The notes under the pieces are model-generated. The model worked only from the letters and a program-made list of their open reading frames with translations, was not told the origin of the DNA and made no database searches. A stretch of DNA of 64,000 nt from positions 3,534,001-3,598,000 of the forward strand of contig JAETXT010000001.1 in assembly GCA_019188255.1 (NCBI GenBank), in the 5' to 3' direction. Below, piece after piece: positions 1 through 12,400 of this stretch (its first letter is position 1; each line of letters begins with the position of its first letter). Origin of the DNA: Verticillium longisporum. Taxonomy: Eukaryota > Ascomycota > Sordariomycetes > Glomerellales > Plectosphaerellaceae. The translations under genes were made by a program, and so were the position numbers.

Positions 1-209
1 CCTGTTCCTCATCGCTTGATTCCGTTCCCATTCTTTGAATAGCAAAAGCCAACCGCCGGTACACCGAACCCAGAGGCCCAATCCCAAGACACCCCGTATG
101 TCGCTGAGACGCCTCCTTTGTCGTAAATGATAGATTTCGTGATAAGTAGTACAACACCCTCGCGCGACCAGTGTTCGTGCCGGCGCCCACCGACGCAGGG
201 CGAGGTGCA
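1..209. other. 3' flank of the STF2/TMA10-like gene
   Basis: No coding region is recognised here. The stretch lies just downstream of the stop codon of the minus-strand stress-protein gene and probably holds its 3' UTR and terminator. Confidence 0.5.
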
Positions 210-981
210 TTAGTGGTGGGAGGATTTTCCATCCTCGGAGGATCGGTCACTCTCCGATGTCTCAGTCTTGGCGAGCTCCGCGCCGACATCGTCTTCGGTA
301 GGGCCGTGGAGGCTCTCCTCAAAGACGGGCTCGGGCTCGTTCACGTCAAACTTGGTCCGGAATGACAGGAGCTGGTTGGCGTAGCCAGTGCTGTTGGAGC
401 GGCGACGGGGGTTGGCAAATGAGAAGTCCTCATCAACGATCTCATCGCCAGCATTGCCCCTATGGAAAATTCAATGTCAGTGTGTTGTCAATCATGTCAT
501 GCGCGTGATGATTTGATGAAGTGAATGGAGGAGGTGAAGAAGACTGAGGCTTCCCTGAAACTGGGAATGGGATGATATATGGAATGACTTACCAGTTGGC
601 CTTTCCACCACCACTCTTCTTCATCTTCTTAGGGTCGACGCCTTCGTGGCCGTGTTTGGCAAAGTAGCGAGGGAGGTGTTCCTGGGGTGCGGCAGTACCG
701 TCGGCCAGGCCTGCGTGGTCACGGTCGTTGTACTTGTGCGAGCGAGTCACTGGGGGAGGCGTGTTAGCGAAGATCTACATAGGTTGGTCCACAGCGTCGG
801 CGTGTGCTTCGAGAACGTGCATTCATGATACTATTGATGAAGATTTGATGGAGATGCCAAACTGGATATTGATTGGGATGTTGGGTTGACGCAACCGGAG
901 TGTCACACCGAGAGGGGTGGGACTCCAGGGCAGGGGATGCGGGGCTCAAGGTTTATGGAAGAACATTGAGGATGACTTACT
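210..981 (-). CDS. tma10: STF2/TMA10-family stress protein
   Basis: Three-exon model on the minus strand: 981, 749-593 and 459-210, giving 135 residues. The start codon is split: exon 1 contributes only its A (donor GTAAGT at 980-975) and exon 2 begins TG-ACT-CGC after a CCCCCAG acceptor, so the joined context is CACC-ATG. The protein begins TRSHKYNDRD, continues PRYFAKHGHEG and KKSGGGKANWG, then NAGDEIVDE. The family pattern of an N-terminal basic block followed by a lysine/glycine stretch and NWG is that of yeast Stf2/Tma10, small hydrophilic proteins linked to ATP-synthase regulation, ribosome association and desiccation stress. The C-terminal half is acidic and Ser-rich, without membrane segments. 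The filamentous-fungal form is longer than yeast Stf2 (about 85 residues). Family assignment is fairly firm; the biochemical role here is inferred. Confidence 0.78.
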
Positions 982-3466
982 GGTGAGAGTGGGAATTGGA
1001 GAGAGATAGAGAGGACGGGAGAGGTGAGTACTGATGGAGAGTGAATTGGGGAGAGGGACGGATTGGATGATTGCAGTCGAATTGGTCGTGGGATGATGTT
1101 GAGATTGTGCTGATGATGGAAGAGAGAAGGGCGAGTTGGGGAGGAGAGGAAGTCCAAGGAGGGGGAGCTTTAATAAGAAGACGATTCCATGTCTGATGGG
1201 TGATGGTTCCGGGTTACGTAGAGCAACACCAGCTCATGGGCTACTGCGCTGCTGCTGCAGCTGCTACCCACCAGACGCTTCGGGCGGGCAGCGAATGAAG
1301 CCAGCCAGCAACCTATCAGATCACGCGATCATCTGGCGAGCTGCCGCCATGGTGCATTGCCAGGGGGTGGGCAGCTCAACTGAGCGGGGCCGCCTCAGGC
1401 GGGGACAGGGAAAAGGTGGGCAGCGGCAGCGACAGTGCAAGTCCCGCGAGCGTTCCGGATGAGAGGCCGATGGGGTCAGTCGGGGATCGCGTGACCTGAC
1501 GCAAGGTAGACGACGAGACGACGGCTGGCGTGGGCCGACTCGCGCGACCATGAGGTGGTACCCGTTTCAGACCAGCCGAGCCTTTGTCCGGTCGCTCTCT
1601 CTCTCTCTCCGTCTCTTTTTCCTGCCCACACGCCATTGGCTTGTCAGTGTGGCCGATGCCGGTGCATGAATGCCGTCTTCTGCGTTGGATGCACCTCATT
1701 GACGACTAGCAAACGGTTGCCGACAGAGTCCAGCAATGGCATCTGTCTCCCAGCTTGACGGAACGCTCTTGCCTGTGAGCAGCCGTGTGACGCAACTGGG
1801 CCCACTGTAATCCGGGGTCCTAGGTACACAGCTGCGCCCTGAGGCGTGGCGAGAATGCGGGGTAGTGGATACCAGAGTACCTCCAAGACGCTAAACCGGT
1901 ACACTGCCGACCCAGTCTCTTCAGCGTGCTTTGGGGGTACCCTCTCGTCGATAAGAGGTTCCGTCGGCCTCAACAGAATCGCAACATCAAGGTGCTTCAT
2001 GACTACAATCATGCCCCTCCCCCGTCGCCGAAAGCGAATCCCACGACTCTAGGTCCATTGACTCATACTAGATAGGCTGTGGATACGTTGCGAGTTGTCA
2101 TTCATGCTGGTGATCTGGGACTCTGGGTCCCGCATGCTGCGATGGGTGCGTTCTGGCCACGTCTCAGCCTCAAGTCGCATTTCCGTGCTCTTCCATGGCC
2201 CCGCCGAGCAACGACGCAGGTGACCTCGCTGCCTTCCTTAGCAGGCAATTGACCAGCTCCGACTGCGGCCGACCCTTGCGGTGACTCCATCGTGAGAACC
2301 ACCTGGACCTCAGATCTTCGCCTCAAATTGCGCAAGTGACTCTTTTCCCTGGTCCCATGGGCACGCAAAAGGCCACATCTCTCCTATCCCATCCCATGAT
2401 AAGCTGCCATGGTGATGCCTTCGTATCTTCGGAGTTGTCGAGGACGACAGGGACTCCTTTTGTCAAAGAACCCCCCCGCTTCCCGACCTACGAGAAAACA
2501 GCCCGACAGGTTGTGCCCGAAAGACCTGACTCGCAAAATGTCCGGTTCTGTTGCCGAGCTATCTGGTAGCTTCTGCTCTGCGGTTGTAAACACGTCATTG
2601 GCCAATGGCTTCCAGGATGACCGGTCCCCGCTCCCCCCTTCACTCGACGATCAAGCTCGGAGAGGGCTGACGGTTGATCAGTGATGCGCCGATAAGGATG
2701 TTTTAGCAAGACGCCAAATCGCCAGCTCGGCTCCGGCGCCTTTTCCGACCGCAGCTTCCCCCCTCTGATTGCGCAATCAGTGTCCATCGCTCGTCCATGC
2801 TCCCGGGCGACAGAGGGCCTTGAAACGCCATAATCACCTCATATCATTAATCTCCTCATGCGGATTATCTTCACTGCGGGGCATGAGGGGCATGAATATG
2901 CTAGTCACTGCTCACAGCCATATCTGCGTTATTGCTTTTCACGGCAATATTTGCAATTTCTTGGTTTGCCGCTCAACAGGAGGAGATTACTTCCATGTCG
3001 TGGTGTGCCTCACAACAGCCCAGATAGCCAGCCTCCGTCCGTCTGCCCCCATGAGACGTTGAACTCCTTTTGATCCCAAACAAAAAGAAAGAGCAGGATA
3101 TCACACAAACTGCACCCTTTCCCGAAAATAAACCTAGTTCAAACCCATAAGTGTTCGTCCATACGTCATTCGCCAAACTCCAAATCGCCTACGTCTTGGC
3201 TGAGCCGAGAGGATAGTCGTCGTCGTTGTCCGTCGAGCTCATACCTCTGCTGTATGCCTGCTCCATCCGGTACGCCCAACCAAATTCTTGATTCAGGTAC
3301 GCCGAAATTCTGTACTCCTCGATAGCGAGATCGTGACTCGTGCTCCAGCCTGGCGTCTTTCCCGCAAAACACTAACGCCGAGGATGGTCAGGTGCTCCTG
3401 ATGCATACGGTGTCAGGAGTGAGCCGGCCGTATTTCATATCTACCCTTGCACCTGTCTTATCTCTT
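982..3466. other. Intergenic region between the stress protein and bZIP genes
   Basis: About 2.5 kb. It contains the 5' flank of the STF2/TMA10-like gene (CT-rich in the antisense sense near 1000-1160). Open frames in 1136-2787 have no family resemblance and overlap one another on both strands. The segment 3189-3371 on the minus strand may be a 3' exon of the bZIP gene (see findings). Nothing else is recognised. Confidence 0.4.
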
Positions 3467-4444
3467 TCACAGAGAGAAATCTGCCATGGTCTGGAAGACG
3501 AAGTTGCTTTCGGGCATGTAACTCATATTTGCCTGAGAGGCCATCCCACTCATGGCCGGCGTCCCGTACATGGGAATCTGCTGGTGAGGGTGAGGCTGTC
3601 GAGGCCGGCTTTGCATTGCTCGAAGCTTACTGTACTCGGCATGTAGATTTGCGTATGCCTGTCCAAGCGATTCACTCTTCTCCTTCTGTTCTGACAGCAT
3701 CAGCTCAAGATCCTTGATGCGCTGATCCTTCCGCTCGCGGTAAGCTCTCTGTGAAGCCCTGTTCTGCGCCCGACGTCGCTTTTGCAAAGTCAGCCAACAG
3801 CCCAAAGAAAAAGCGCCCGAACCGTGGGCGGCAAGCCCAACTGGGAGACTGGCATGTTTTGCAGAAGATGTCTTACCGAGAGAACCGAAGGAGCTGCGTT
3901 TTTATATCTGTTCTCTCGCTTCCTTTTCGCCGTGGGCTTTGCGGTAGCTATTGACGCCGCCACGGACGACGACGATGCGTACGCCTCGTCAGTCGACCTT
4001 TCTGGTGGGTCGGTTGACATGGGCTGTGGGGAGGCGGTGACACGCCTCGAACTGAGAGGACTCGGGTACAGAGTGTCGCTGCTGCCCATGTGTGACATTG
4101 TGGATATGTCGAACTATACAGACAAAACCGTTAGCTTCGGTGCTTTATGGGTTCTGGGCGGCAGGCCATCTCCACCAGCCGTCTCTGCCTTCACCGTGTC
4201 CGGCGTGGTGTCGGAGCGGAACTCCGCAGCCCCACCGTGGCCCGGCAAGTGGCCCGAGGAAATCGACAAGTAAAGGCGTAGAGCGACCGGGGCAGGGGGA
4301 ACGTACGGCTGATGACATGGAATTTGCGGTCCTGCATGTCGCTGATGAGTTCAGGCACTGGTCAGTCTCGTCGTAACCGTAACGCGAATCGAAATCGAGT
4401 AGGACATCGGCGTCCACCATGTCGAGAGCCGCCATGTTCTTCAT
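3467..4444 (-). CDS. Fungal bZIP transcription factor
   Basis: Minus-strand model with exons 4444-4307, 4113-3877 and 3778-3467, giving 228 residues. Introns are 193 bp (donor GTACGT, acceptor TGTATAG) and 98 bp (donor GTAAGA, acceptor CAAAAG); both joins keep phase 0. The basic region, created by the second splice, reads RRRAQNRASQRAYRERK (about residues 126-142) and carries the N-x2-A-x2-A/S-x-R signature of the Pap1/Yap and FCR3 type fungal bZIP domain. A leucine-zipper-like helix follows (LELMLSEQKEK and on). The N-terminal part is Asp/Ser-rich and resembles an activation region; the tail is Met/Gln/Pro-rich. It is expected to be nuclear and dimeric. The target process cannot be told. The C-terminus at TGA 3467 may be premature: a further coding-like segment lies at 3371-3189 on the same strand. 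Confidence 0.8.
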
Positions 4445-6708
4445 GCTGAAGGCGTCCGCGGGTGGTGTCAGCCTTGGGAGGCCAAGAGGACGAGTGGCGG
4501 CAGTGAATTGTTTGGTCCTGATCTCTATTCAGATCCGTGATGGCTACAATAGTCGTGTGCCAAGGTAAAGATGCAGTCGAATAGTTGTCGTTTCTGTGCG
4601 GTCTCAAAGAGGAGGCGGAGACACGAAGGGCAGCCCGAGGGCGGCTTAATATATATATGTAGCAGATGTCCAGACAGGACCGACGGGGACCGACTGGACT
4701 GGGCTGGGCTGTACAAGGGGACTATGCTGGAGAAATGCCATGTCGGTGCGGCCATGACCGGCTTCGGGAAAGTGGCGGCCATACTGCAGGCAGACACACG
4801 CTGGGGGTAAGGTACCATCCCATTCCTTCCACCCCATGTTTCCTCGCCCGTCGGCAGTGTTGATCTAAAGCAGCGATGTACGTACGATTGATCCGAGAGA
4901 TGCCCGATTAGAGTGAGGGACGAGGCTCGCGCGTATGCTTATGCCCAGTTCAACTCAGATTGATCTTCGACCGGTTGTTCCACCTGTGCTCTAGATGCCA
5001 AGTCTATATCGTGGTCGTGGTTGCAGGCAGAGCCTGATGTCGATTGTCAATCACGCCTTGTCGAGGATGAGTGGGGACTCCGCCATTTGCCCCATCCTCC
5101 ATTCACGAGAGTGACACCAAGCCTTCACTGCGATCAACAGTGGGCTTCGGCGGGATTGACTTGGTCGGTGTGTTTAAGCACACAGCCGTCAGTGACTTGT
5201 CAAAGGGCGGCCCATGGGTGCGACTGACATGTCAAGGGCCAGTATGTTGAGGTTGTCATTCAACGACAAGGGAGGGGTGTGAGCGCATAAAGGACAAGGG
5301 TGTGATGCAATTGCAATTCCCGACTTTTGGGGGGCTTTTTGGCGGCGAAGCTTGAACACCAGAGGTCAAATCTGCGGCGCTCGAGGGGGCGAGGAGGGAT
5401 TGAGGGGGGCGTGCTTGTAGCATGATGCAGGCGATGTTTCCCCAAAGCCCTCCTTGACGAACGGTGCCGCCGGTTGGCAAGCTGCGCAACCCATGTGTGC
5501 TGGAGATGGGATGAGGGGGGGCAGACGCCAGAGGTATGCGGAACGGGGATGGAGGACTCTCGACAGCGCCATGGTATGCTGCGGCACACTACGTCTGTAG
5601 CTTGCACTATTCCATGATCCATGGCCCACACGGCTGCTGGGTGGGCGGGAAAACAACGTGGCCAATCCACCCTGGTCGACGCAGCCAGTGAGGACGCCAC
5701 TCTGCCCGTCGTGGCCTGTCAAAGTGCCTGGGGTTGGTGTTGTTGACCTTTACTCGCAGCGATGAAATAGGGCAGAATTCCTCCCGAGGTGTGCTGGATC
5801 TATGGCAATCGCAGTGCTGTTCTGATAAACCTGTACGGTGCCCGAAGCATAGCATTCCGGTATCAGCGAGGCGTTGCCCTCGTCAAAGGGGAGCGGAATT
5901 CCGCCTGCACTCTTTGTGACATTTCGGCGGCCCTAGTCTGGAGGGAGCTACGGCTGCCGGATGAGGCTTGAGCATCCCGCTTCCAATTGCAAGACAAACC
6001 ATACCAGCTCCGACTCCAATGTATCTGCAGGGTCTCGCAGGACCTCGCGTCTGTCACCGTCGCCTCTTCGATCCGGCCGGCTTTCCGTGTCCCGAACACA
6101 TGTGATCTCTGCTGTGATTTGGTCGGACTATCAAGCCCCCTCTGTGCCACAAGCAGAGTCTGGCATGCTCGATAAGGCATTTTCTCGTGTCACCCAATCA
6201 TTAGCGCCGCCGCTGTATCACGTCCTCTCGATAGTGTGAGGGAGGGTAGGGTTCATCAGGCTGGAGAAGAGCCTGGCGGTCTGATTTGCTTTATGAGTCA
6301 AGATATGACAGTGTTCGTTGCCAGCCCGTTGAGCGCCGAGTTTCAGCGTCGTGGTCTCGCTGTCGGTCTCCTCGTCCTAACGCTCATACCTGTGCTGTTG
6401 GCAGAACCAGTGTTGCTGCACTTCCTATTTGGCACGCCCCTCCCTTTCCCAAATGTCATCCCCAGCACAGGATGCTATTCGATCCTGCACTCCACGTGAG
6501 CAAGAAAATAGCCGCAAAGCTCCGATCTGTGGCTCGTACAGCTCCGGAAAGAGAGACCTCGACTCGGACATGTGTCGGAAACGGAGACCGGCATCTCTTT
6601 CAAGTTGCGGCTCTAGATCATGACGATCTACAGTGAAATATCTTGCTCTTAGTTGTTTCGGCCTTTGGTGCAGCAACGTCGATGTCGCGAGATGTCTCAT
6701 CGGTACAT
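4445..6708. other. Intergenic region upstream of the bZIP gene
   Basis: About 2.3 kb between the bZIP start and the stop of the convergently oriented MGR3-like gene's 3' end. Overlapping open frames (for example 5260-5722 minus) are rich in Arg/Pro/Ser with no recognisable domain and look like chance frames in GC-rich DNA. It probably holds the bZIP promoter and leader. Confidence 0.4.
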
Positions 6709-8459
6709 TCAAGTTGTCGGCCTTCGCATCTGATTGGCAGTCTTGAGTGTTTGTAAGCGAGCTTCCGCCTGAGCGACGCCTTCTTGGAACCCAATCTTCT
6801 TGCTGAAGTCGATGCATTCCTGGAAACAACGAGCGGCCTCTGTGGCGTCGCCTCGCAGTGAGGCCATGGCTGCCATGTTCGACAGCGCCACAGCACAGGC
6901 CTCATCACACTCCGGAGTTCGCTCGCTGGATTCAACATCCTTGGCATGCCGCCTAGCGTTCTTGGCCCAGTTCCAGGCCGCTTCAAGCAGTCCATCCCGC
7001 GTAGTCGGCATGCCGGGGCTGCTGAGAGCATCCGAAGTAGCCGGCGCATCCGGGATGGCATGCGGAGTGCTCAGAACTGGGTGTTGTGCGAAGGAAACTG
7101 CAAGATTATTCACTGTATCGTGATCAGTAAGGCTTCGCCCTGAAATAACATTCATCCAATAGATTGAGGCTGGTTGAGGTCAACTCCAGTCAAGGAGGTG
7201 TTCACATACTGATGGTTGGACGGTGACATGGGCTCTGGCACAGGCGTAGGGCCTGGAACAAAAGCGGTACAGCAAGGTGGAATTGGTCCTCTGCCCCGTA
7301 GCGTTGCGCCAGAGCTAGGCTTCATGTTAGCAGACGGTTTATGAGTTGTCAAGACGATGAGCTACCCACACTCCACGGGCGCACCGAACTCTTCAGGGGT
7401 TTCCCATTTGCACTCCTCAGGCATTGACCCCTCAGCTGACCGCCGCCTGGACTCCGAAAGAGCGGTCTCCACAGCCCATGTCAGACGAGCGTGAGCATTC
7501 TCCGAGTCGTTGACATGGTTGTCGGCGTAGAGCTCCCCCAGCTTGGTGCTGGTGCCGACAGCCTTGGCTAGCAACCTGTTACGCTTGTGCCATAGGTTTT
7601 CTGGCTTTTCTTCCTCCTCTTCTTGGGTTCCTTGCTCGCCATCTCCTTGTGTGACCTGACTCGGGGGCACGACGCCTGACTTGTCGATGGTTCCGTCTGC
7701 GATACCCGTCTCCATTGCGCCCACCCATTTTGTGCAGTCCTTCATTATGCTTTCCAAGACAGTGATAGCTCCTTGGTAGTTGCCAATTTTCTCGAGCCAC
7801 GCCGCTGTCTGGATCCTGATGCCCAGCACATCGTCAGAGTATGGATCAAGACCCAGTTCATCGCACTGCTCCAGAGCCTTCTTATACCACTTTTGGCCAA
7901 TTGCGGGTCCGGGCTCATATTGGTATAGTACAGGGCTCGTCGGAGAGACTTTGCGATCGGCGCAGGATATTTGGTGAACTGGCGTGCGTAGAAGTATTCG
8001 ATGCATACTTTAATGATGTATGCTGATATGCCTAGCAGGCCGGCGAGACTGGCGACAATGACGTTGGTGAGTCTCCTTGAAAACCAACATCGACTGATGC
8101 ACTCACATAGCTAAAGCTGACACGAGCTCAATGGGGCTCTGTCGATACAGGATCTTGAGACCGTTGGGGGTGAGAGAGGAGAATAGGCCGCGAAATGTCA
8201 GTGCTCGGCGCAGGAACTGCATCAACCCAGGAGGCGGAGGCGGAGGAGCGCTTCGTTTTACGGCTTTCCTTGCATCTTGAGGTCTGTCCGACGTGGTCTG
8301 ATGGCGCCTCTGCAGTTTGTCGACAATGGTACAAGATGCTCCGAGTCGGGCAATGGGTCGCAACCGGGTGATCAAGCAGAGTCCAGGTGCCGAAGCAGAA
8401 GAACTCCGTATGGCTGACCTGTTCAGAGTCTGTATTGATCTGATGAGGCTGGCCGACAT
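6709..8459 (-). CDS. mgr3: MGR3-like mitochondrial TPR protein (i-AAA protease adaptor family), one frame break
   Basis: Minus-strand exons 8459-8107, 8048-7366, 7319-7210 and 7112-6709. The first 40 residues (start MSASLIRSIQ) are Arg/Ser-rich without acidic residues, like a mitochondrial presequence. A transmembrane segment spans the first splice (ALAILAGLLGISAYIIKVC), followed by the conserved block FTKYPAPIAKSLRRALYY and TPR-like helices (KWYKKALEQCDELGLD; LLFQALRL; MNNLAVSFAQH). This order matches yeast Mgr3, an inner-membrane adaptor that helps the Yme1 i-AAA protease bind substrates. The frame changes at the A4 run complementary to 7891-7894: between QLA and KWYKK exactly one base is missing. 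With that base restored the exons total 1551 nt (516 residues). Introns are 58, 46 and 97 bp. An upstream in-frame ATG at 8528 is possible, but 8459 gives the better presequence. The gene is divergent from the DAP1-like gene, 438 bp apart. Confidence 0.75.
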
Positions 8460-8897
8460 GATGGCGCTGCGCTTGGATCGAGCGCCAGATTGTCGTGGGA
8501 ATTGATGGCTTGAAGGAACCCTTGACAATGCACGACGCGATCTGTACGGAAGCTCAAAACCAATGTTCGAGACGTCAGAGCTACAGTGGGGCCGGGGCCC
8601 TTGCTCTGGCGAATCAACCGAGGGTCGTTTGTCCGAGGCTCACAGGCGCAACAATGCCCCGCCATCAATCAATCGCCTTCGATTGCGCACTGAACTGGCG
8701 GGGATTTCATCCTGGTGATGCACTTCATTGCACTCTACCTTACCTACCTTACCTCAACTTCTATTGTCTAAGCTCATTCTCGCCTGGCCTTCTCAGAGTA
8801 GAGGTTGGCGCTCTTGGAACTTCGCATTTTCAGAGGCAGAAGTCCTGTCTCAGCTCGTCACAAGCCTCAACCCCCACCTTGACCAGCGTTCTTCAAC
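8460..8897. promoter_or_regulatory. Shared divergent promoter of the MGR3-like and DAP1-like genes
   Basis: This 438 bp spacer separates two start codons facing away from each other. It contains a cluster of TACCTTACCTACC-type repeats near 8735-8757, the same motif family seen in other intergenic regions of the window. Promoter function is inferred from gene orientation. Confidence 0.5.
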
Positions 8898-9497
8898 ATG
8901 TCCGGCAGATTCGAGCCCAAGGTGCCAGTCACCCTTGCTCCTCCCAAGGATGACCCAATCACCCTGGAGGAGCTTGCTGCGGCAAATGGTAAGTCTGGCG
9001 AATTTGGTCGATTCATCGGCGACAATTTCCAAACTTTGGTGCTACGCTAGATTCATCATCTCATCGCGGACTAACGCATTGCGCAGGAGTTGATGGTGGA
9101 AAATGCTACGTCGCCATCAAGGTTCGTTACATGCACGACACATTGCAATGTTTGCTTCTGACATGACGCAGGGCAAAGTCTACGACGTAACCGGAAACAA
9201 GGCATACCAGCAGGGGGGTTCTTACAATGGCAAGTACCCGCCTCTTCACTTGGCGATCCGGTCTTCTGCTCTTTCCCTCTTGACGGTGCCTCATTCTGAC
9301 GATTGTCACTTTTAGTCTTCGCCGGAAAGGATGCTTCTCGCGCCCTGGGGAAGACTTCGACCAAGGCTGAGGATGTCAGGCCCGAGTGGCAAGACCTGGA
9401 CGACAAGGAGAAGTCGACGCTAGATGACTGGAACACGTACTTTTCGAAGCGCTACAACGTTGTGGGCTACGTCGTTGGAGCAACTAACAAGGAGTGA
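8898..9497 (+). CDS. dap1: DAP1-like cytochrome b5-domain haem-binding protein (MAPR family)
   Basis: Four exons: 8898-8988, 9087-9121, 9172-9229 and 9316-9497, totalling 366 nt (121 residues). It starts MSGRFEPKVPVTLAPPKDD. The core reads GKCYVAIKGKVYDVTGNKAY followed by GGSYNVFAGKDASRALGKTS, the cytochrome-b5-like fold of the membrane-associated progesterone receptor family. The Tyr residues around GGSY correspond to the family's haem-ligand region, in place of the two histidines of true cytochrome b5. Yeast Dap1 binds haem and supports Erg11/CYP51 in sterol synthesis and damage resistance; that role is inferred by homology. No membrane segment is visible, so a soluble or peripheral form is likely. 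The third intron (9230-9315) starts with GC (GCAAGT) and ends TTTTAG: only this GC-AG pair keeps the conserved YNVFAGKD frame. Confidence 0.88.
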
Positions 9498-12400
9498 TAG
9501 AGAATCCTGGCCGTCTTTCATGCAGAATGTGTGGTATGATGTGAGTAGCAGTACGCTCATATTGAATAGATGAAACTCTACTGCGAACTCCGCCACCACT
9601 TCGTTGTGCGCGCCAAAACACCGTATCATGAATCATGGCTGGGTTGCAGGACATCGTCTGAGCCGTTTGAACCTGCATCGACTACGTAACTAGGCAGCTG
9701 TGTACCGTTTAGAGCGCGGTATGGAGTGTATGGTAGTCCATCCCGACAGCTTCTGGAGATGCACGCAGCCATCGAACCGGGTTGTTATCAGCATCCCTCA
9801 AAAGTGAGCACATCTTCGCAGAAATTCCGGGTCAAGATACTGGATCTTCATGCAGGCTGGCCCTAATCGGGTTCAGCAGTCAAACAGTTGTTTGATGGCA
9901 ACAGTCTGCAGAAGACGCGCCATCAACACACTACAATATTCTACATTCTGCTTCAGGGAAGACTAGGACAGTGTGCGCTTGATTGTGGAAAACCATGTCG
10001 AACACCGTTTCGAAGGGAGTCAGCTACTGCATCGTTGTTCCATCCTCGATACCAAGTAGCTGTGTAACCGGGATTCTGCATGGTCACATTGCACAGCGGG
10101 CCAACGTGCGGCGCTGAATCGGGGAATCTGATACTCGTCAAGATTGTGTTCACGCTCCGATTGACACCCTGACCGAGTGTGAGGCCGATAATACGACATG
10201 GCTGTGACTGGCATATTCCAGACTTGTGCTTGAGGACATGGCTCGGTGGTTACGATAAAGCCGGACTGGCCATGGTGCATTTGGTGACGTCGCCAAAGAA
10301 GGGGACACATGTCACGGAGTCCTCAAAAGGCGATGCACTAGAATTCACTTGATGGTATCCTCTACATCCTGCACGCAACAGAGGCATATCTCACAGCATG
10401 TCCCGACCGTCGGACCAAAACTCTCACAGTCGCTCTACCACCAACAAATCGGTCAACCATGTTCACTACGTCTAGGCTCGGTCAAACTTGACGTTCGATG
10501 TAGCGTCTCATATGCAACGAGAGCATAGTTACAATCAGCCACCTTCTGAAGGCAGTCTCAACTTCACCCCACTGGCCGCTGATTGAGACGTTGGTGTTAC
10601 CACAATTTCGAGATTTCCCACATAATTACCCAAGTGGCATATTTCCAGCGTCTCTGACAGTGTAGACAGCCTACCGACAGGCTCATGTCTGCTCCTCCAT
10701 TTCCGGGATTCGGATGAGTCGGTGGCGGGAGTATTCGCGTCTCTCACGGGGCGCCCAGGACAGAAGGCATTTCTCACACGGCACACCTTGCCGCCACGAG
10801 TGTCGAAGAACCTTGACGCTGAAGCACTCACTGGTGGTGGGGGTCGTTGCGGGCGAAGTGACAGTATGACTTGAGCTTCACGATGGAGTGGCTGCATGTA
10901 AATAGGAACTCTTCCCAATCGCACATCTTAGCTTGCCAGTATAGTGGACTTATTCCCTATATTCATGTAGTGTCAGCGGGTGAAATGTTTTGGAAGGATG
11001 AAGTTCAGAAGGAGTACGCCTCCCCCTTGCAGCTCAACTAACTTCGTCTTAGGACCGTCAGGACTCGCCCGAGTCTGCGATAGTTGCTGTGTTCGAAAGA
11101 ATAGAACCTTGTGAATTTTTATTGGGACCTGGAATTGATGGGGTAGAGGTCCAAGTTGCCCGTCATTGCGTGAGGCCCTGTGGCTCCTTTTATCGCCACA
11201 TATCCCAACCCCCCCGTGCGAGATCGTTGACTTCTCTCCGTCCTGTGAACTGCGTTCGAGCCACAGAGTACCATATCATCGCCGTGGATTTCGAAGTACA
11301 GTGTGCGATCAGACCTGGTAAAATTTGCATAGACCTCGTTGGATGTTCGCCTCTGTCGGCTCCCACCGCACGCATATCCCTTCAAGACCTGCAGAGAGCG
11401 TGTCTGCCGAATTTAACGACGCACTTGACCTCGGGTGTTGACACATCACATCTTCCAAGCCGGACTGCAAAGGCCTGATGTGTATTACTGCGTCTACCGG
11501 GCCTGGAAACCTCGATCTGGCACCTGTAACGGATGGGTGACTGGGGAGACTTGATATCGTCACCCGCGAATTAAGGTGAAACAGGGGCTTGAGATTGTCA
11601 ACATGATATTCTGGGTTACACCAGACGAAATTACCACGTACACTGTAAAGCAGGTCAATTCCAAAGACTGTGGCGCCACGGTCCTGCTGCAGCTCTCGAT
11701 GTTCAGGCCCGGAATCATGTTCGATCAACCAAATAATCCGACATCACGGCAGGTCCCCGAGTCTCGACCAATGCATCGATGTACTGACGAGGCCAAGACA
11801 ACGGCGGTTTGCTTATACGTCTCGAGTCTTAAGGTAGCCAGGGACCATCGCACATGGGGTTAGAGCGAGTGGCCTCTTGCAATGGACCTATGTTTACAAG
11901 CGTTATCGTCATGAGATCAACGTCAGTTTTTGAACCGGACAGCGACTGTTCAAGACATCATCCATCGCATCCTGGCTCGTTTACCTTGACAGGCAGACAT
12001 GAGTAGAAAGTGGCTGCGTTTTCCAACCATCACCAGGCCATTGTTGTAGCACAAAGTTCGCCAGGCAGGTCAGAACAGGAAACTATGGAGCTAATCAAAC
12101 CAAGCGTTTGTATAACTTGCTGCTCTGGGACCCTGGTGAAGTCGTTCAAGAGACAACAGGCATTTCGAAAAGGAAGACTGCTAGTGTAGAGATAGACGCA
12201 GGGGGAAACAACACATTCGCGGACGAAGCGGTCCGCCGACACCATGAGCCTAGAAGCCAGGAGAAACGCCAGCCAGGACTGAGGCAGGGGATAGCAAAGG
12301 CTTGAGAAGGCTGGCGCAGAGCAAGGGATTAGGTCCATTGCAGCTTGTGTCCAGGGTCTCTAGGAGCTGCCTGCCTTCGACGTGTCTGGATGGTTGATCT

